From PALSA-1353 sp050014015 (GTDB lineage: Bacteria > Planctomycetota > Phycisphaerae > Tepidisphaerales > Tepidisphaeraceae), in assembly GCA_050014015.1 (NCBI GenBank), contig JBEKEC010000025.1:1-64000 (forward strand): a DNA stretch of 64,000 bases, given 5' to 3'. The notes beneath the pieces were generated by a model. That model was given only the letters and a program-made list of their open reading frames with translations. It searched no databases and was not told where the DNA came from. Shown here piece by piece: positions 25,112 through 33,703 of the stretch. The stretch's first letter is position 1; each line of letters opens with the position of its first letter. The translations under genes and the position numbers were made by a program.

Positions 25112-26644
25112 CTATGCCATCTGATGTGCCGGCTTGGGCAGTTCGTCGTGAATGGTCTGCTGTTTCGGCTGGTCGCCGGCGTAGGTGAAGAGAATCATGT
25201 CGTCGTCGATCCGGGCTTGAAGATGGACGGGATGCTGCCAGATTTTGTGGATGTTCTTGAGAGTTTCGATGGCGAACTTGATTTCCAGGTCCTGGCCGTT
25301 GTGCTTGTGGGCGAGATATAGCTCGCCGCGGCCGCAGTAGTCGCCGTCGACGACGTAAATGAACGGGCGGCCGTGGTTGGTCAGGTAGTAGAGCATGGCC
25401 TGCTTGATGCGAGCGGGATCGCGGGTGACGATGCGAAGCTGGCCGGTGTGGGGATCGCGGCCGTATTGGTAGAACTTGTGTTTTTCGATGAACTCGGGGG
25501 TCATGAATTCATCGATGAAATTGACGTCGTTGTACATGCGTCGGACCTCGAAGATTTTTTCGCGGCCGAGGCCCAAACCCTTGTCCCAGGATTTTTTCTC
25601 GCCGACGTTGTCGGATTCCTCGTAGGCCTTGCCGAAGCGGCCTTTGTTCCAGCGGTCCTCGATGTCGCGGAAGAGTTCCAGGCCGACCTTGTAGGGATTG
25701 AAATTTCCCGGCGGCATGTGAACGGTGCCGCTGTGATGGTCGGCATAGTCGATGATCTCGGTGGCGTCGACGAAATGCTTGGTCATGAGGGTGCTGTGCC
25801 AATAGCTGGCCCAGCCTTCGTTCATCACCTTGGTCATGCCCTGGGGTGCGAAATAGTAGGCCTCCTCGCGGACGATGGCCAGGCAATCCATTTGCCAGTC
25901 GTCGAGTCGGGCGTGTTGGAGGAGATATTGCAAAACGTCGCGGGTCGGGCGGGCCGGGGTGACGTGGCGCAGCTTGGCGCGGTCCTCGCGCATTTTCTTG
26001 GCTTCGGCTTCGAGCAGTTCCGGGGGATTGATCCAGCGATCGAGATAATCCTTGGCCTTGAACTTGGAGACCTGCTCCTGGCGCGGGACCTCTTCGGGCT
26101 TCTGTTCCATCGGGCCACGGTTGAGGAACATGCCGTGGGCGTCGATCAGGTCTTCCACGCTCAAGCATACGTCGAGGAATTTCTCGACGGTATCGTAGCC
26201 CTGTTTCTCGATGTGGCGGCGGATGCGCGTGGCGTGGTTGGCCATCTCGTCCATCATCTTGCGGTTGGTCTGGCTGAACCACAGGTTGTTCTTGAAGAAG
26301 TCGGCGTGGCCATAGACGTGGGAGATGACCAGCTTCTGATCGACGAGTTGATTGGATTCCTGGAGATAGGCGTAGCAGGGATCGTTGTTGATGACCATCT
26401 CGTAGACGCGGCCCAGGCCGTAGAAGTGCTGCTTGCGGAGGCGTTCGTATTCGGCGCCGAATCGCCAATGGGGATATCGCTGGGGGAATCCGCCGTAGGC
26501 GGCGATCTGGTTCATCTGCTCGTAGTCGCACATTTCGAAAACGACGGGGAAGAAATCAAGCCCGTAGGAACGTGCGCGTTCGCGGATTTGCTTTTTTGCG
26601 GCGAGGAGATCGGCGGGGAAAGGGCCAACGGTGTGGGAAGACAT
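25112..26644 (-). CDS. spoVR: SpoVR family protein
   Basis: 510 residues, full length. Conserved stretches include GLDFFPVVFEMCDYEQMNQI, QLVDQKLVISHVYGHADFFKNN, and the central MNEGWASYWHSTLM and HSGTVHMPPGNFNPYKVG. SpoVR/YcgB proteins occur in sporulating and non-sporulating bacteria, often beside yeaH/prkA serine kinase genes, and are linked to stress or stationary phase. Here yeaH and prkA are not adjacent. A TAATAT sits six bases before the start, suggesting a near-leaderless transcript. Its 3' end is duplicated at 24452-24556. Confidence 0.9.
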   Translation of the reverse strand: MSSHTVGPFPADLLAAKKQIRERARSYGLDFFPVVFEMCDYEQMNQIAAYGGFPQRYPHWRFGAEYERLRKQHFYGLGRVYEMVINNDPCYAYLQESNQLVDQKLVISHVYGHADFFKNNLWFSQTNRKMMDEMANHATRIRRHIEKQGYDTVEKFLDVCLSVEDLIDAHGMFLNRGPMEQKPEEVPRQEQVSKFKAKDYLDRWINPPELLEAEAKKMREDRAKLRHVTPARPTRDVLQYLLQHARLDDWQMDCLAIVREEAYYFAPQGMTKVMNEGWASYWHSTLMTKHFVDATEIIDYADHHSGTVHMPPGNFNPYKVGLELFRDIEDRWNKGRFGKAYEESDNVGEKKSWDKGLGLGREKIFEVRRMYNDVNFIDEFMTPEFIEKHKFYQYGRDPHTGQLRIVTRDPARIKQAMLYYLTNHGRPFIYVVDGDYCGRGELYLAHKHNGQDLEIKFAIETLKNIHKIWQHPVHLQARIDDDMILFTYAGDQPKQQTIHDELPKPAHQMA

Positions 26645-26735
26645 ATCTCTATATTAGCCGGCAAATTGGGACAATTCACGCTGAGGCGCGCCGGGGTGGG
26701 GATTTTCGCAGGGCCATCGCATTTGCAGGTCCGGC

Positions 26736-26870
26736 GGTTCAAGGGTTCAAGGGTTCAAGGGTTCAAGGGTTCAAGGGGTCAAGGGGTCAAGGGGTCAAGG
26801 GGTCAAGGGTTCAAGGGTTCAAGGGTTCAAGGGAAAATGCCCTCCCTTGAACCCTTGAACGCTTGAACGC
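26736..26870. repeat. GGTTCAAG octanucleotide repeat with inverted counterpart
   Basis: About a dozen tandem 8-bp units, with a central block of the variant GGGGTCAA, followed by CCCTTGAACCCTTGAACGC, which pairs with the array. It fills the divergent gap between spoVR and the Uma2 gene. Copy number is likely unstable. Confidence 0.9.
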
Positions 26871-26917
26871 CATGGCTAGATGCGATGGCCCTGGGGGATT
26901 TTGGTATGATATGCGGC

Positions 26918-27541
26918 ATGATTGCGTCGGAAATGCAGCAACTTCGCCGAAACCCGCTATCGGTGCCCATAACCGTGGATCAATACCACCAGATGATTGC
27001 CGCGGGGATTCTCGAGGAGGGGCAACCGATTGAGTTGCTGGATGGGTTTCTGGTTCGCAAGGACCGCAGCCGGTCAGGAGACAATCCGATGACGGTGGGA
27101 CACGAGCACGTCTGGGTTGTTTATCAGCTCGGCGAATTGAATGAACGGTTGAAACCTCACAGATGTCATATTCGGACACAACAGCCAATCACGCTTCCTC
27201 CCGACAGCGAGCCCGAGCCGGACGGCGCCATTTTGCAAGGCGCCGCGGATGCATATCGACAGCGCCTGCCGGGACCGGCGGATGTTTTGGCGGTGATTGA
27301 AGTGGCCGACAGTTCGTTGCACGATGACCGCACCGCCAAGCAGCGGATCTATGCGGCGGCGGAGATATCGCGATACATCATCGTCAATCTGGTTGATCGC
27401 GTCATTGAGGTATACACCATCCCCGATGCGGGGCAGGGCCGGTATGCGTCAATGGATACGTTGCGGTCCGGCCAGGTATTGCACTTGCCGACGGGCACCG
27501 AAATGTTCGTTGACGTGGCGGTGGAGAAGCTGTTGCCATAG
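26918..27541 (+). CDS. Uma2-family endonuclease-fold protein
   Basis: About 207 residues from the ATG at 26918. The core is typical: ILEEGQPIELLDGFLVRKD, SEPEPDGAILQG, VLAVIEVADSSLHDDRTAKQ, then AAAEISRYIIVNLVDRVIEVY. A TATGAT at 26905-26910 lies only seven bases before the start, so transcription would begin very close to the ATG; later ATGs (26933) are possible. Confidence 0.85.
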   Translation: MIASEMQQLRRNPLSVPITVDQYHQMIAAGILEEGQPIELLDGFLVRKDRSRSGDNPMTVGHEHVWVVYQLGELNERLKPHRCHIRTQQPITLPPDSEPEPDGAILQGAADAYRQRLPGPADVLAVIEVADSSLHDDRTAKQRIYAAAEISRYIIVNLVDRVIEVYTIPDAGQGRYASMDTLRSGQVLHLPTGTEMFVDVAVEKLLP

Positions 27542-27569
27542 ACGCGGCGCCACACAATTCTGGTAGCGA

Positions 27570-28172
27570 TCATTTTGCCGCGGACATGACACGGCTCAGA
27601 TCCAGCGTGAAACCCGGCAATTGGCGGGTGGTGTATTTCTGGGACGGCTTGAGGATCTTCGGCTTCCATTGGCCGCGCCAGCGGATCATGGCGGTCATCT
27701 GCTGCTTTTGAGCGTCGATGATCCAATATTCGGCGATGCCGAATTCGAGGTATTCTTCCGGCTTGTCGTGGTAGTCCCGCCGCGATGAACTGGGCGAGAC
27801 CACTTCCACGACGATTGCCGGCACCCAGAGGGACCAGACTTGGTCAAGTTCGGGTGGCGGGGAAAGATAGACGGACAAATCCGGATGACGCTCGGATTGC
27901 GCGGAGGCGATGAGGACCTTGCTGTCGAAAGAACTCGTAACGGAATGAATGGCACCGGGGTTTGCCTCTTGATAAAGCACCAGTTGATTTCTAACCGCCA
28001 GCACCTGCCGTAAATGCCGAGGCTGAGGCACGTCTACCATTTCGATGATCCCTTTATTGAGCTCATATAGCCGGTCATCGCGCGTGGCGGCTCGGTCAAA
28101 TTGATCGAGCGACATTCGCCGGCCGTGGTGCTCGGGGCCAATGACAACGGATTTGCGAGATGCTATGGGCAT
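27570..28172 (-). CDS. Uma2-family endonuclease-fold protein
   Basis: 200 residues. Motifs: RDDRLYELNKGIIEMV, RHPDLSVYLSP, PAIVVEVVSPSSSRRDYHDK and EYLEFGIAEYWIIDAQKQQM. Convergent with the Uma2 gene at 26.9 kb but the two proteins are quite divergent, so they are not a recent local duplication. Its promoter TATAAT lies eight bases upstream of the ATG. Confidence 0.85.
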   Translation of the reverse strand: MPIASRKSVVIGPEHHGRRMSLDQFDRAATRDDRLYELNKGIIEMVDVPQPRHLRQVLAVRNQLVLYQEANPGAIHSVTSSFDSKVLIASAQSERHPDLSVYLSPPPELDQVWSLWVPAIVVEVVSPSSSRRDYHDKPEEYLEFGIAEYWIIDAQKQQMTAMIRWRGQWKPKILKPSQKYTTRQLPGFTLDLSRVMSAAK

Positions 28173-28180
28173 ATTTGAAT

Positions 28181-28186
28181 ATTATA
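28181..28186 (-). promoter_or_regulatory. -10 element (TATAAT) giving a near-leaderless Uma2 transcript
   Basis: On the minus strand GGCTATAATATTCAAAT leads straight into ATG at 28172. With a normal 6-8-base distance from -10 to start site, the transcript would begin at or within two bases of the start codon. Confidence 0.5.
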
Positions 28187-28224
28187 GCCGGACCAAATGG
28201 CCGAGCGTGAACAACTCAACGGAG

Positions 28225-28275
28225 TACCCTCACCCCAACGCTCTCCCGGAGTACCGGGCGAGGGGGGAAACGGAG
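28225..28275. repeat. G-rich intergenic hairpin
   Basis: CCCTCACCCCAACGCTCTCC and CGGAGTACCGGGCGAGGGG form another member of the CCCTC/GAGGG hairpin class found at 5.5, 25.0 and 60.7 kb, here in the gap between pnp and the Uma2 gene. Confidence 0.5.
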
Positions 28276-28311
28276 TCGTCGTTGCCTGCCTCCTAACCGT
28301 CGTTTCGCGGA

Positions 28312-30606
28312 TCAGTCGCGGCGCGGCCCGCGGGGGCCGCGGTCGCGGTCGCCGCCACGGCCACCGCCGTGACGGGGCGGGCCGCGATGGCCGCCGCGAT
28401 CGTCGCGGCCACGGTCGTCGCGGCCGCGGTCGTCGTGGTGGCCTTCGGGGCCGCCGCCGGCGGGTGCGCCGACGGGTTCCGGATCGGTTTGGCCCTCTTC
28501 CCGCATGGCGGCCTTGCGGCTGAGTTTGATCCGGCCCTGATCGTCGATGAGGATCACTTTCACGCGAATCTCGTCGCCGATGTGGACGACGTCATCGACG
28601 TTCTGGACGTATTTGTCGGAAAGCTCGGAGACGTGGCAGAGTCCGTCGGTTTCGGGGGCGATTTCGACGAACGCGCCGAATTCCTTGATGCTGACGACCT
28701 TGCCGGCGTAAATTTTGCCGACCTTCACCTCGGCGGTGATGGCCTCGACGAGATCGCGGGCCTTTTCCGCGGAGGCCTGATCGACGGAACTGATGAAGAC
28801 GGTTCCGTCGTCCTCGATGTCGATCTGGGCGCCGGTGTCTTCCTGGAGCTTCTTGATGTTCTTTCCGCCGGGGCCGATCAGCTTGCCGATCTTTTCCGGG
28901 TCGATCTTGACGGTGAGCAGGCGTGGCGCGTATTTGCTGATTTCGGGGCGTGGGGCGGGAAGGACGGCGGCCATTTTATCGAGGATGGTCAGGCGGGCCT
29001 CTTTGGCCCGGTGCAGAGTTTCACGGATGATTTTGTGATCGATGCCTTCGGTTTTGATGTCGAGTTGGATGGCGGTGATTCCGTCGCGAGTGCCGCAGAC
29101 CTTGAAATCCATATCGCCGAAGTGGTCCTCCTCGCCGATGATGTCGGTGAGCAGAGCGGAGCGGCCGCCTTCCTTGACGAGACCGATGGAGATTCCGGCG
29201 ACGGGCTTTGAGATGGGGACGCCGGCGTCCATGAGGGCGAGGCATCCGCCACAAGTGCTGGCCATGGAGCTGGAGCCGTTGGATTCGAGGATGTCGCTGA
29301 TAATGCGGACGGTGTAGGGGAAGAGCTCGATGCCGGGGAGGACGGCGACGAGGCTTCGTTCGGCGAGAGCGCCGTGTCCGATCTCGCGTCGGCCGGGCCC
29401 GCGGATGGGCCGGACTTCGCCGACGCTGTAGCTGGGGAAGTTGTAGTGGAGCATGAATTTCTGGCTGTATTCGTCGATCAGACCGTCGACAAGCTGCTCA
29501 TCTCTGCTGGTGCCGAGGGTGACGGTGCACATGGCCTGGGTTTCGCCGCGGGTGAAGACGGCCGAGCCGTGGACGCGGGGAAGGACGCCGACCTGGCAGG
29601 AGATGGGGCGGATGCTGTGGAAATCGCGGCCGTCGGGCCGGACGCCGGCGAGGATCGCTTCGCGAGTGACCTGCTCTTCGACTTCGACAAAGATGGCTCG
29701 AATCTCCTTATGCTTTTCCTTTGTCGCCAGGATAGCGTGATAGCTGGCGTTGGGATCGGTGACCGGGGGCGCCATTTCGGCGAGGAGATCGTCGAGAATC
29801 TGCTTGATGGAATCGGCGCGGTCGTCCTTTCCGGCCTTGCCCTTCACTTCACGTATCCTGTCGGTGACGCGGGCGCGGATGGCATCGACGAACCCGGGGT
29901 CGGAAAGCCTGATTTCGCCGATCTTCGGCTTGCCGGCCTTGGATTGCAGCTCCTCGATCATGCCGACGATTTCGATCACGGCATTGTGGCCGAACTCGAT
30001 GGCGTCGGCGACGAGGTCCTCCTTCACCTCGCGGCCGCCAAGTTCGATCATGTTGACGAAATGCTTGGTGCCGGCGACGACCAAATCCATTTCGCTGTAT
30101 TCAAGCTGCTCGACGGTGGGATTGAGCACGAATTGGCCATCGACGCGTCCGACGCGAACGTGGGCGGTCGGGGTGAGGAAGGGGATGTCGCTGATGGCGA
30201 GGGCGGAGCTGGCGGCAATGCCGGAGAAGATGTCCGGGTCGTTTTCGCCGTCGAAGGCCAGGACGTTGAGATGAATCTGCACCTCGTCCATGAAACCCTT
30301 GGGAAACAAGGGGCGAAGGGGGCGGTCGATGAGACGGGCGGTGAGGATTTCCTTGGTGGTCGGGCGTCCCTCGCGTTTCATGAACCCACCGGGGAATTTG
30401 CCGGCGGCGGCGCGGCGCTCGCGGTAATCCACCTGAAGCGGGAAAAAGTCGATCCCCTCGCGCGGAACGGCGCGGACGACCGCGGCGAAAACGACCGAAT
30501 CGCCGTATTGGACCGTGACCGCCCCATCGGCGAGCTTGGCATAGGTGCCGGTCTCGATGGCGAGCGTACGGCCGCCGATCTGCCGTTCAATTCGAATGGC
30601 TTGCAT
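28312..30606 (-). CDS. pnp: Polyribonucleotide nucleotidyltransferase
   Basis: 764 residues with the full PNPase layout: two RNase PH domains (for example MKREGRPTTKEILTARLIDR and RPDGRDFHSIRPISCQVGVL), a KH domain with IGKLIGPGGKNIKKLQEDTG, and an S1 domain (AGKVVSIKEFGAFVEIAPET). It degrades RNA 3' to 5' phosphorolytically. The last ~50 residues are a low-complexity RGG-like tail with DDRGRDDRGRDDRGG, likely an added RNA-binding or condensation segment. Gene order rpsO-pnp is the classic arrangement; the 305-bp gap between them carries a large composite palindrome. Confidence 0.96.
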   Translation of the reverse strand: MQAIRIERQIGGRTLAIETGTYAKLADGAVTVQYGDSVVFAAVVRAVPREGIDFFPLQVDYRERRAAAGKFPGGFMKREGRPTTKEILTARLIDRPLRPLFPKGFMDEVQIHLNVLAFDGENDPDIFSGIAASSALAISDIPFLTPTAHVRVGRVDGQFVLNPTVEQLEYSEMDLVVAGTKHFVNMIELGGREVKEDLVADAIEFGHNAVIEIVGMIEELQSKAGKPKIGEIRLSDPGFVDAIRARVTDRIREVKGKAGKDDRADSIKQILDDLLAEMAPPVTDPNASYHAILATKEKHKEIRAIFVEVEEQVTREAILAGVRPDGRDFHSIRPISCQVGVLPRVHGSAVFTRGETQAMCTVTLGTSRDEQLVDGLIDEYSQKFMLHYNFPSYSVGEVRPIRGPGRREIGHGALAERSLVAVLPGIELFPYTVRIISDILESNGSSSMASTCGGCLALMDAGVPISKPVAGISIGLVKEGGRSALLTDIIGEEDHFGDMDFKVCGTRDGITAIQLDIKTEGIDHKIIRETLHRAKEARLTILDKMAAVLPAPRPEISKYAPRLLTVKIDPEKIGKLIGPGGKNIKKLQEDTGAQIDIEDDGTVFISSVDQASAEKARDLVEAITAEVKVGKIYAGKVVSIKEFGAFVEIAPETDGLCHVSELSDKYVQNVDDVVHIGDEIRVKVILIDDQGRIKLSRKAAMREEGQTDPEPVGAPAGGGPEGHHDDRGRDDRGRDDRGGHRGPPRHGGGRGGDRDRGPRGPRRD

Positions 30607-30644
30607 GAAAAATATCCCTTTTCAGCCCCGGTGGTGTATCGGTA

Positions 30645-30806
30645 GGCCACAGATGGACAGATCCAGGGAGGGAAGGGGGAAGTGCAAGTTGTTAGTTGCA
30701 AGTGCAAGTTGGAAGAAAAATGCGGCGTTATCCTGCATCTTAACTTGCAACTTGAAACTAATAACTTGCACTTCCTCGCCCTTCCCCGGGTCTGTGCATC
30801 TGTGGC
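30645..30806. repeat. 160-bp composite palindrome in the rpsO-pnp gap
   Basis: Outer arms GCCACAGATG and CATCTGTGGC enclose GGGAAGGGG/CCCTTCCCC arms and, inside those, AAGTTGC-type heptamer tracts with GAAGTGCAAGTT pairing with AACTTGCACTTC. Folded on the minus-strand transcript it makes a stem about 60 bp long just upstream of pnp. In E. coli a hairpin at this position is the RNase III site for pnp autoregulation; here the hairpin is made of dispersed repeats. Confidence 0.75.
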
Positions 30807-30911
30807 GAATCGTCTTGCCGGCCCGCCGCCGCGCCCGGGGCTTAAATGGCGCAGAGAAGGATGGCAAAGCAAACAAAAACGGGCGCGGCGCCACGCCGTG
30901 CCCGATCAACG

Positions 30912-31181
30912 TTATTTTCGCAGTCCCAGCCGGCCGATGATCTGCTGATATCGCGTGCGATCCTCGCGCGTCAGATATTTGAGCAGACGATTTCGGCGGC
31001 TGACGAGCTTGAGCAACCCACGTCGGGACGAATGGTCCTTTTTATGCGCATCGAAATGCCCGCGAAGCTGGTTGATCCGCTCGGTCAGGAGCGCGATCTG
31101 CACTTCAGGGGAACCAGTATCCTTTTCGTGGATCTTGAAATCAGTGACGATCTTCTGTTTCTGCTCAACGGACATTGACAT
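30912..31181 (-). CDS. rpsO: Ribosomal protein S15
   Basis: 89 residues, exactly the family length. DTGSPEVQIALLTERINQLR and HFDAHKKDHSSRRGLLKLVS plus NRLLKYLTREDRTRYQQII are diagnostic. S15 binds 16S rRNA in the 30S platform. Start at 31181 is set by GGAG eight bases upstream; an ATG two codons later is also possible. Confidence 0.97.
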   Translation of the reverse strand: MSMSVEQKQKIVTDFKIHEKDTGSPEVQIALLTERINQLRGHFDAHKKDHSSRRGLLKLVSRRNRLLKYLTREDRTRYQQIIGRLGLRK

Positions 31182-31218
31182 TGGAAAAACTCCCAGACAC
31201 CAGGAAAGCCAGGAAAAA

Positions 31219-31235
31219 CGTCCGACCGTCGGACG
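31219..31235. promoter_or_regulatory. Hairpin in the rpsO leader
   Basis: CGTCCGAC-C-GTCGGACG is a perfect 8-bp inverted repeat 38 bases before the rpsO start. S15 commonly represses its own mRNA through a leader structure; whether this hairpin is that site is an inference from position. A short loop would need the centre of the stem to open. Confidence 0.45.
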
Positions 31236-31490
31236 CCCCGGCAAACCGGTCATAAAGGGTTCCGCCGCGAAAGGGTACGCCCTTCGCTGCCGCACCCGCG
31301 GCTATAGCGGAAAGTGGACAAAGAATAGACGGGCGACCGGCACGGGTCAAGAGATGGATTTGCCCGATGGATTTGCCCGAGCCGAGCCCGGTGAACTCTG
31401 GCGAAGTGAAATCGGATGCTGTACCATCGCGCGGAGCACCCGGAAAAGCGGAGGGAAACCACGGTTTTGCAGGGGGTGGAGATGTATTTT

Positions 31491-31577
31491 GGAGAGGTGG
31501 CAGAGTGGTTGAATGCGCCGGTTTCGAAAACCGGTCTGCCCGAAAGGGTAGCGGGAGTTCGAATCTCCCCCTCTCCG
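31491..31577 (+). tRNA. tRNA-Ser (anticodon CGA)
   Basis: 87 bases. Acceptor arms GGAGAGG and CCTCTCC pair fully with G discriminator; the D-arm GTGGCAGAGTGGTTGAATGC, anticodon stem CCGGT-TTCGAAA-ACCGG (CGA), a long class II variable arm (CTGCCCGAAAGGGTAG) and the T-arm GGGAGTTCGAATCTCCC are all visible. CCA is not encoded. Confidence 0.97.
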
Positions 31578-31581
31578 TTCT

Positions 31582-31943
31582 TCAACCGGCGATGTCGTCC
31601 AGGTCGAGCTTCAGGGCGGCCGCAATGGCTCTTAGCACCGAGACGGAACCCTCCTTCCGGCCGGCTTCAATCTCGGTCAGGTACGGCCGGGCGATCTTCG
31701 CGGCCTTGGCAAGCTGCTCCTGGGTCAGTCCCCGATGTTCGCGGAAAACCCGGATGGGACTCTCGCCGGCCACCAGCCGCCGGGCCACGTCGGATGGGAA
31801 CGCCTCTTCCTTGCGGGTCTTGGCGGCATCGTAGGCCCGGATGTCGTCGAGCATCTGGGCGTCATGCTTGAGCCGCTGGAAATCCTTCAGCGGCACCACC
31901 GCGAACCGGCGGCCCTTTTTTTTTCGATGATCTCAGTCTTCAT
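31582..31943 (-). CDS. XRE-type antitoxin-like protein with frame break at an A9 tract
   Basis: From 31899 down, the frame encodes VVPLKDFQRLKHDAQMLDDI and a C-terminal HTH (EHRGLTQEQLAKAAKIARPY, then LTEIEAGR). The natural N-terminus MKTEIIEKKKGRRFA is found upstream with ATG at 31943, but the two parts are joined by a run of nine adenines (31916-31924 on the complementary strand) and need one more (or two fewer) to be in frame. GTG at 31899 or 31902 could give a shortened product. Either a homopolymer error, a slippage-expressed gene or a mutant. No toxin gene is adjacent, since kdpA begins at once upstream. Confidence 0.6.
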
Positions 31944-31965
31944 TGATAAGCGCTTATAGCTACAT

Positions 31966-33666
31966 TCAGGGCAACTGGAAATGTTCGAGCAACGGCCCCA
32001 GCGCCAGCGCGGGCAGGAAGCTGAGCAGAACGATCAGCACGGCGGCGGAGACCGCCACCGTTGCCAGGAGCAGAGAATCCGAAGGCAGCGTGCCCGCGTG
32101 CTGCGAACGACGCCCCTGCGCCACAAGGCGGCCGGCGAGCGCCAACGCGGGAACCGCCAGCCCGAATCGACCCGCCAACATGACCGGAACCGTGGTGAGA
32201 TTATAGAACGGCGAATTGGCGTTGAGGCCCGCCATGGCCTGCCCGTTGTTGGCACAGCACGAGCTGTAAGCGTAGAGAATTTCGGTGAAGCCGTGGGGTC
32301 CGCCATTTGTCGATAGACCGGCCAGCCCGGCGCTGCTGACGACCGCGATTGCCGTGGGGAACAATATCGCCATCGGTGTGATCAGCGAAAACAGGGCGAT
32401 CAGCTTCATCTCGCCGGGCCCGATCTTCTTGCCGAGGTATTCCGGCGTGCGGCCGGTCATCAACCCCGCGATGAACACACCGACCAGAGCGACCATCACG
32501 ATGCTGTACAGGCCCGTGCCCAGCCCGCCGAACACGATCTCCCCGAGCATCATGTTGCACAAGGGCACGCTGACGCTCAGCGGCATAAACGAATCGTGCA
32601 TCGCGTTGGTCGAACCAGTTGCCCCGTTGCTGGTTGTTACCGCCGTCAATACCGTCTGGGCGGCGCCGAAGCGGACTTCCTTACCCTCCATGTTGGCCCT
32701 GGCCACGCCCAGTTGTGCAAGCAGCGGATTGCCGCGCGTTTCTCCCCAATCACATACAACGAGCGCGACAACGAAGAGGAAGACCATGGCGGCGTAGAGC
32801 ATCCAGCCCGCCTTCGGCCGGCCGACCATGTGCCCGAAGGTGTACGTCAGCGACGCCGGCAGGACCGCGATCGCCAGCATTCCGAGCAGATTGGCCAGCG
32901 GCGTGGGTCCCTCGAAAGGGTGGGCGCCGTTGGCATTGAAGAATCCTCCGCCGTTGGTGCCGAGGTTCTTGATGAACTCCAGCGCCGCCACGGGTCCGCG
33001 GGCAATCGTCTGCACGTCGCCCTGAATCGTGGCCGCCTTCGGGTAGGGCGCGAACGTCATGGGAACGCCCTGCCAAATGAGCAGAACGCTTCCAACGACG
33101 CAGAGCGGCAACAGAACCCAAAGGATCGAGCGCACGAGATCGAACCAGAAGTTACCGATCGTGCCGGTTAACTTCCGCGCCAAGCCGCGGATGAACGCGA
33201 TGCCCACGGCCAGACCGGCGGCGCCGGCAAAGAAGTTTTGCCCGGCCAGCCCGACGATCTGGGTCCAATACTTCATCGTCAACTCACCGCCGTAGGCCTG
33301 CCAGGTCGTGGTCGTCGAGAAACTGAACGCCGTGTTCATCGCCAGGTCGGGCGTCATTGGCGTTGTCAGCGCGTCGGCGGACGGGCCGCCGGGCAGATAC
33401 GTCTGAAGTCTCAGTATCGCGTACAGCAGCAGCGTCCCGACTGCCGTGAAGAGGATGAATGCGCCCGCGTATCTTTTCCAGGACATCTCGACCGAGGGAT
33501 CGATTCGCATCAGCCGGTAAATCAGCCGTTCGACGGGCTTAAGTCCCCGGTCGAGCCTCGTTTGGCCGCCGTCAAACACACGCGAGAGATAGGCGCCGGC
33601 CGGTTTGACCAGCACCGTAACGATCCCAAGAAATAGCGCATATTGCACGAATGACCAGACGCTCAT
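31966..33666 (-). CDS. kdpA: K+-translocating ATPase subunit KdpA, divergent second copy
   Basis: 566 residues, about ten membrane helices. It matches KdpA throughout: KNLGTNGGGFFNANGAHPFE (second filter), IAGLMTGRTPEYLGKKIGPG and LYAYSSCCANNGQAMAGLNA. The first filter reads FSTTTTWQAYGGE instead of the usual TNTNWQ, and the third is TTSNGATGSTNAMHDSF instead of SCGA-type. It lies at the end of the kdp locus after the response regulator (37-bp gap), not next to kdpB. It may give KdpB an alternative channel subunit with altered K+ affinity or ion choice. Confidence 0.88.
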   Translation of the reverse strand: MSVWSFVQYALFLGIVTVLVKPAGAYLSRVFDGGQTRLDRGLKPVERLIYRLMRIDPSVEMSWKRYAGAFILFTAVGTLLLYAILRLQTYLPGGPSADALTTPMTPDLAMNTAFSFSTTTTWQAYGGELTMKYWTQIVGLAGQNFFAGAAGLAVGIAFIRGLARKLTGTIGNFWFDLVRSILWVLLPLCVVGSVLLIWQGVPMTFAPYPKAATIQGDVQTIARGPVAALEFIKNLGTNGGGFFNANGAHPFEGPTPLANLLGMLAIAVLPASLTYTFGHMVGRPKAGWMLYAAMVFLFVVALVVCDWGETRGNPLLAQLGVARANMEGKEVRFGAAQTVLTAVTTSNGATGSTNAMHDSFMPLSVSVPLCNMMLGEIVFGGLGTGLYSIVMVALVGVFIAGLMTGRTPEYLGKKIGPGEMKLIALFSLITPMAILFPTAIAVVSSAGLAGLSTNGGPHGFTEILYAYSSCCANNGQAMAGLNANSPFYNLTTVPVMLAGRFGLAVPALALAGRLVAQGRRSQHAGTLPSDSLLLATVAVSAAVLIVLLSFLPALALGPLLEHFQLP

Positions 33667-33703
33667 AAATCTTCCCGCCCCCCAGTTTCTCCTCCATGCG
33701 CGG

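Noticed and set aside
25373..26866. 497-codon plus-strand frame across spoVR
   Set aside because: Antisense to spoVR and ends in translated GGTTCAAG repeats.
29374..30645. 423-codon plus-strand frame across pnp
   Set aside because: Antisense to pnp; no recognisable fold.
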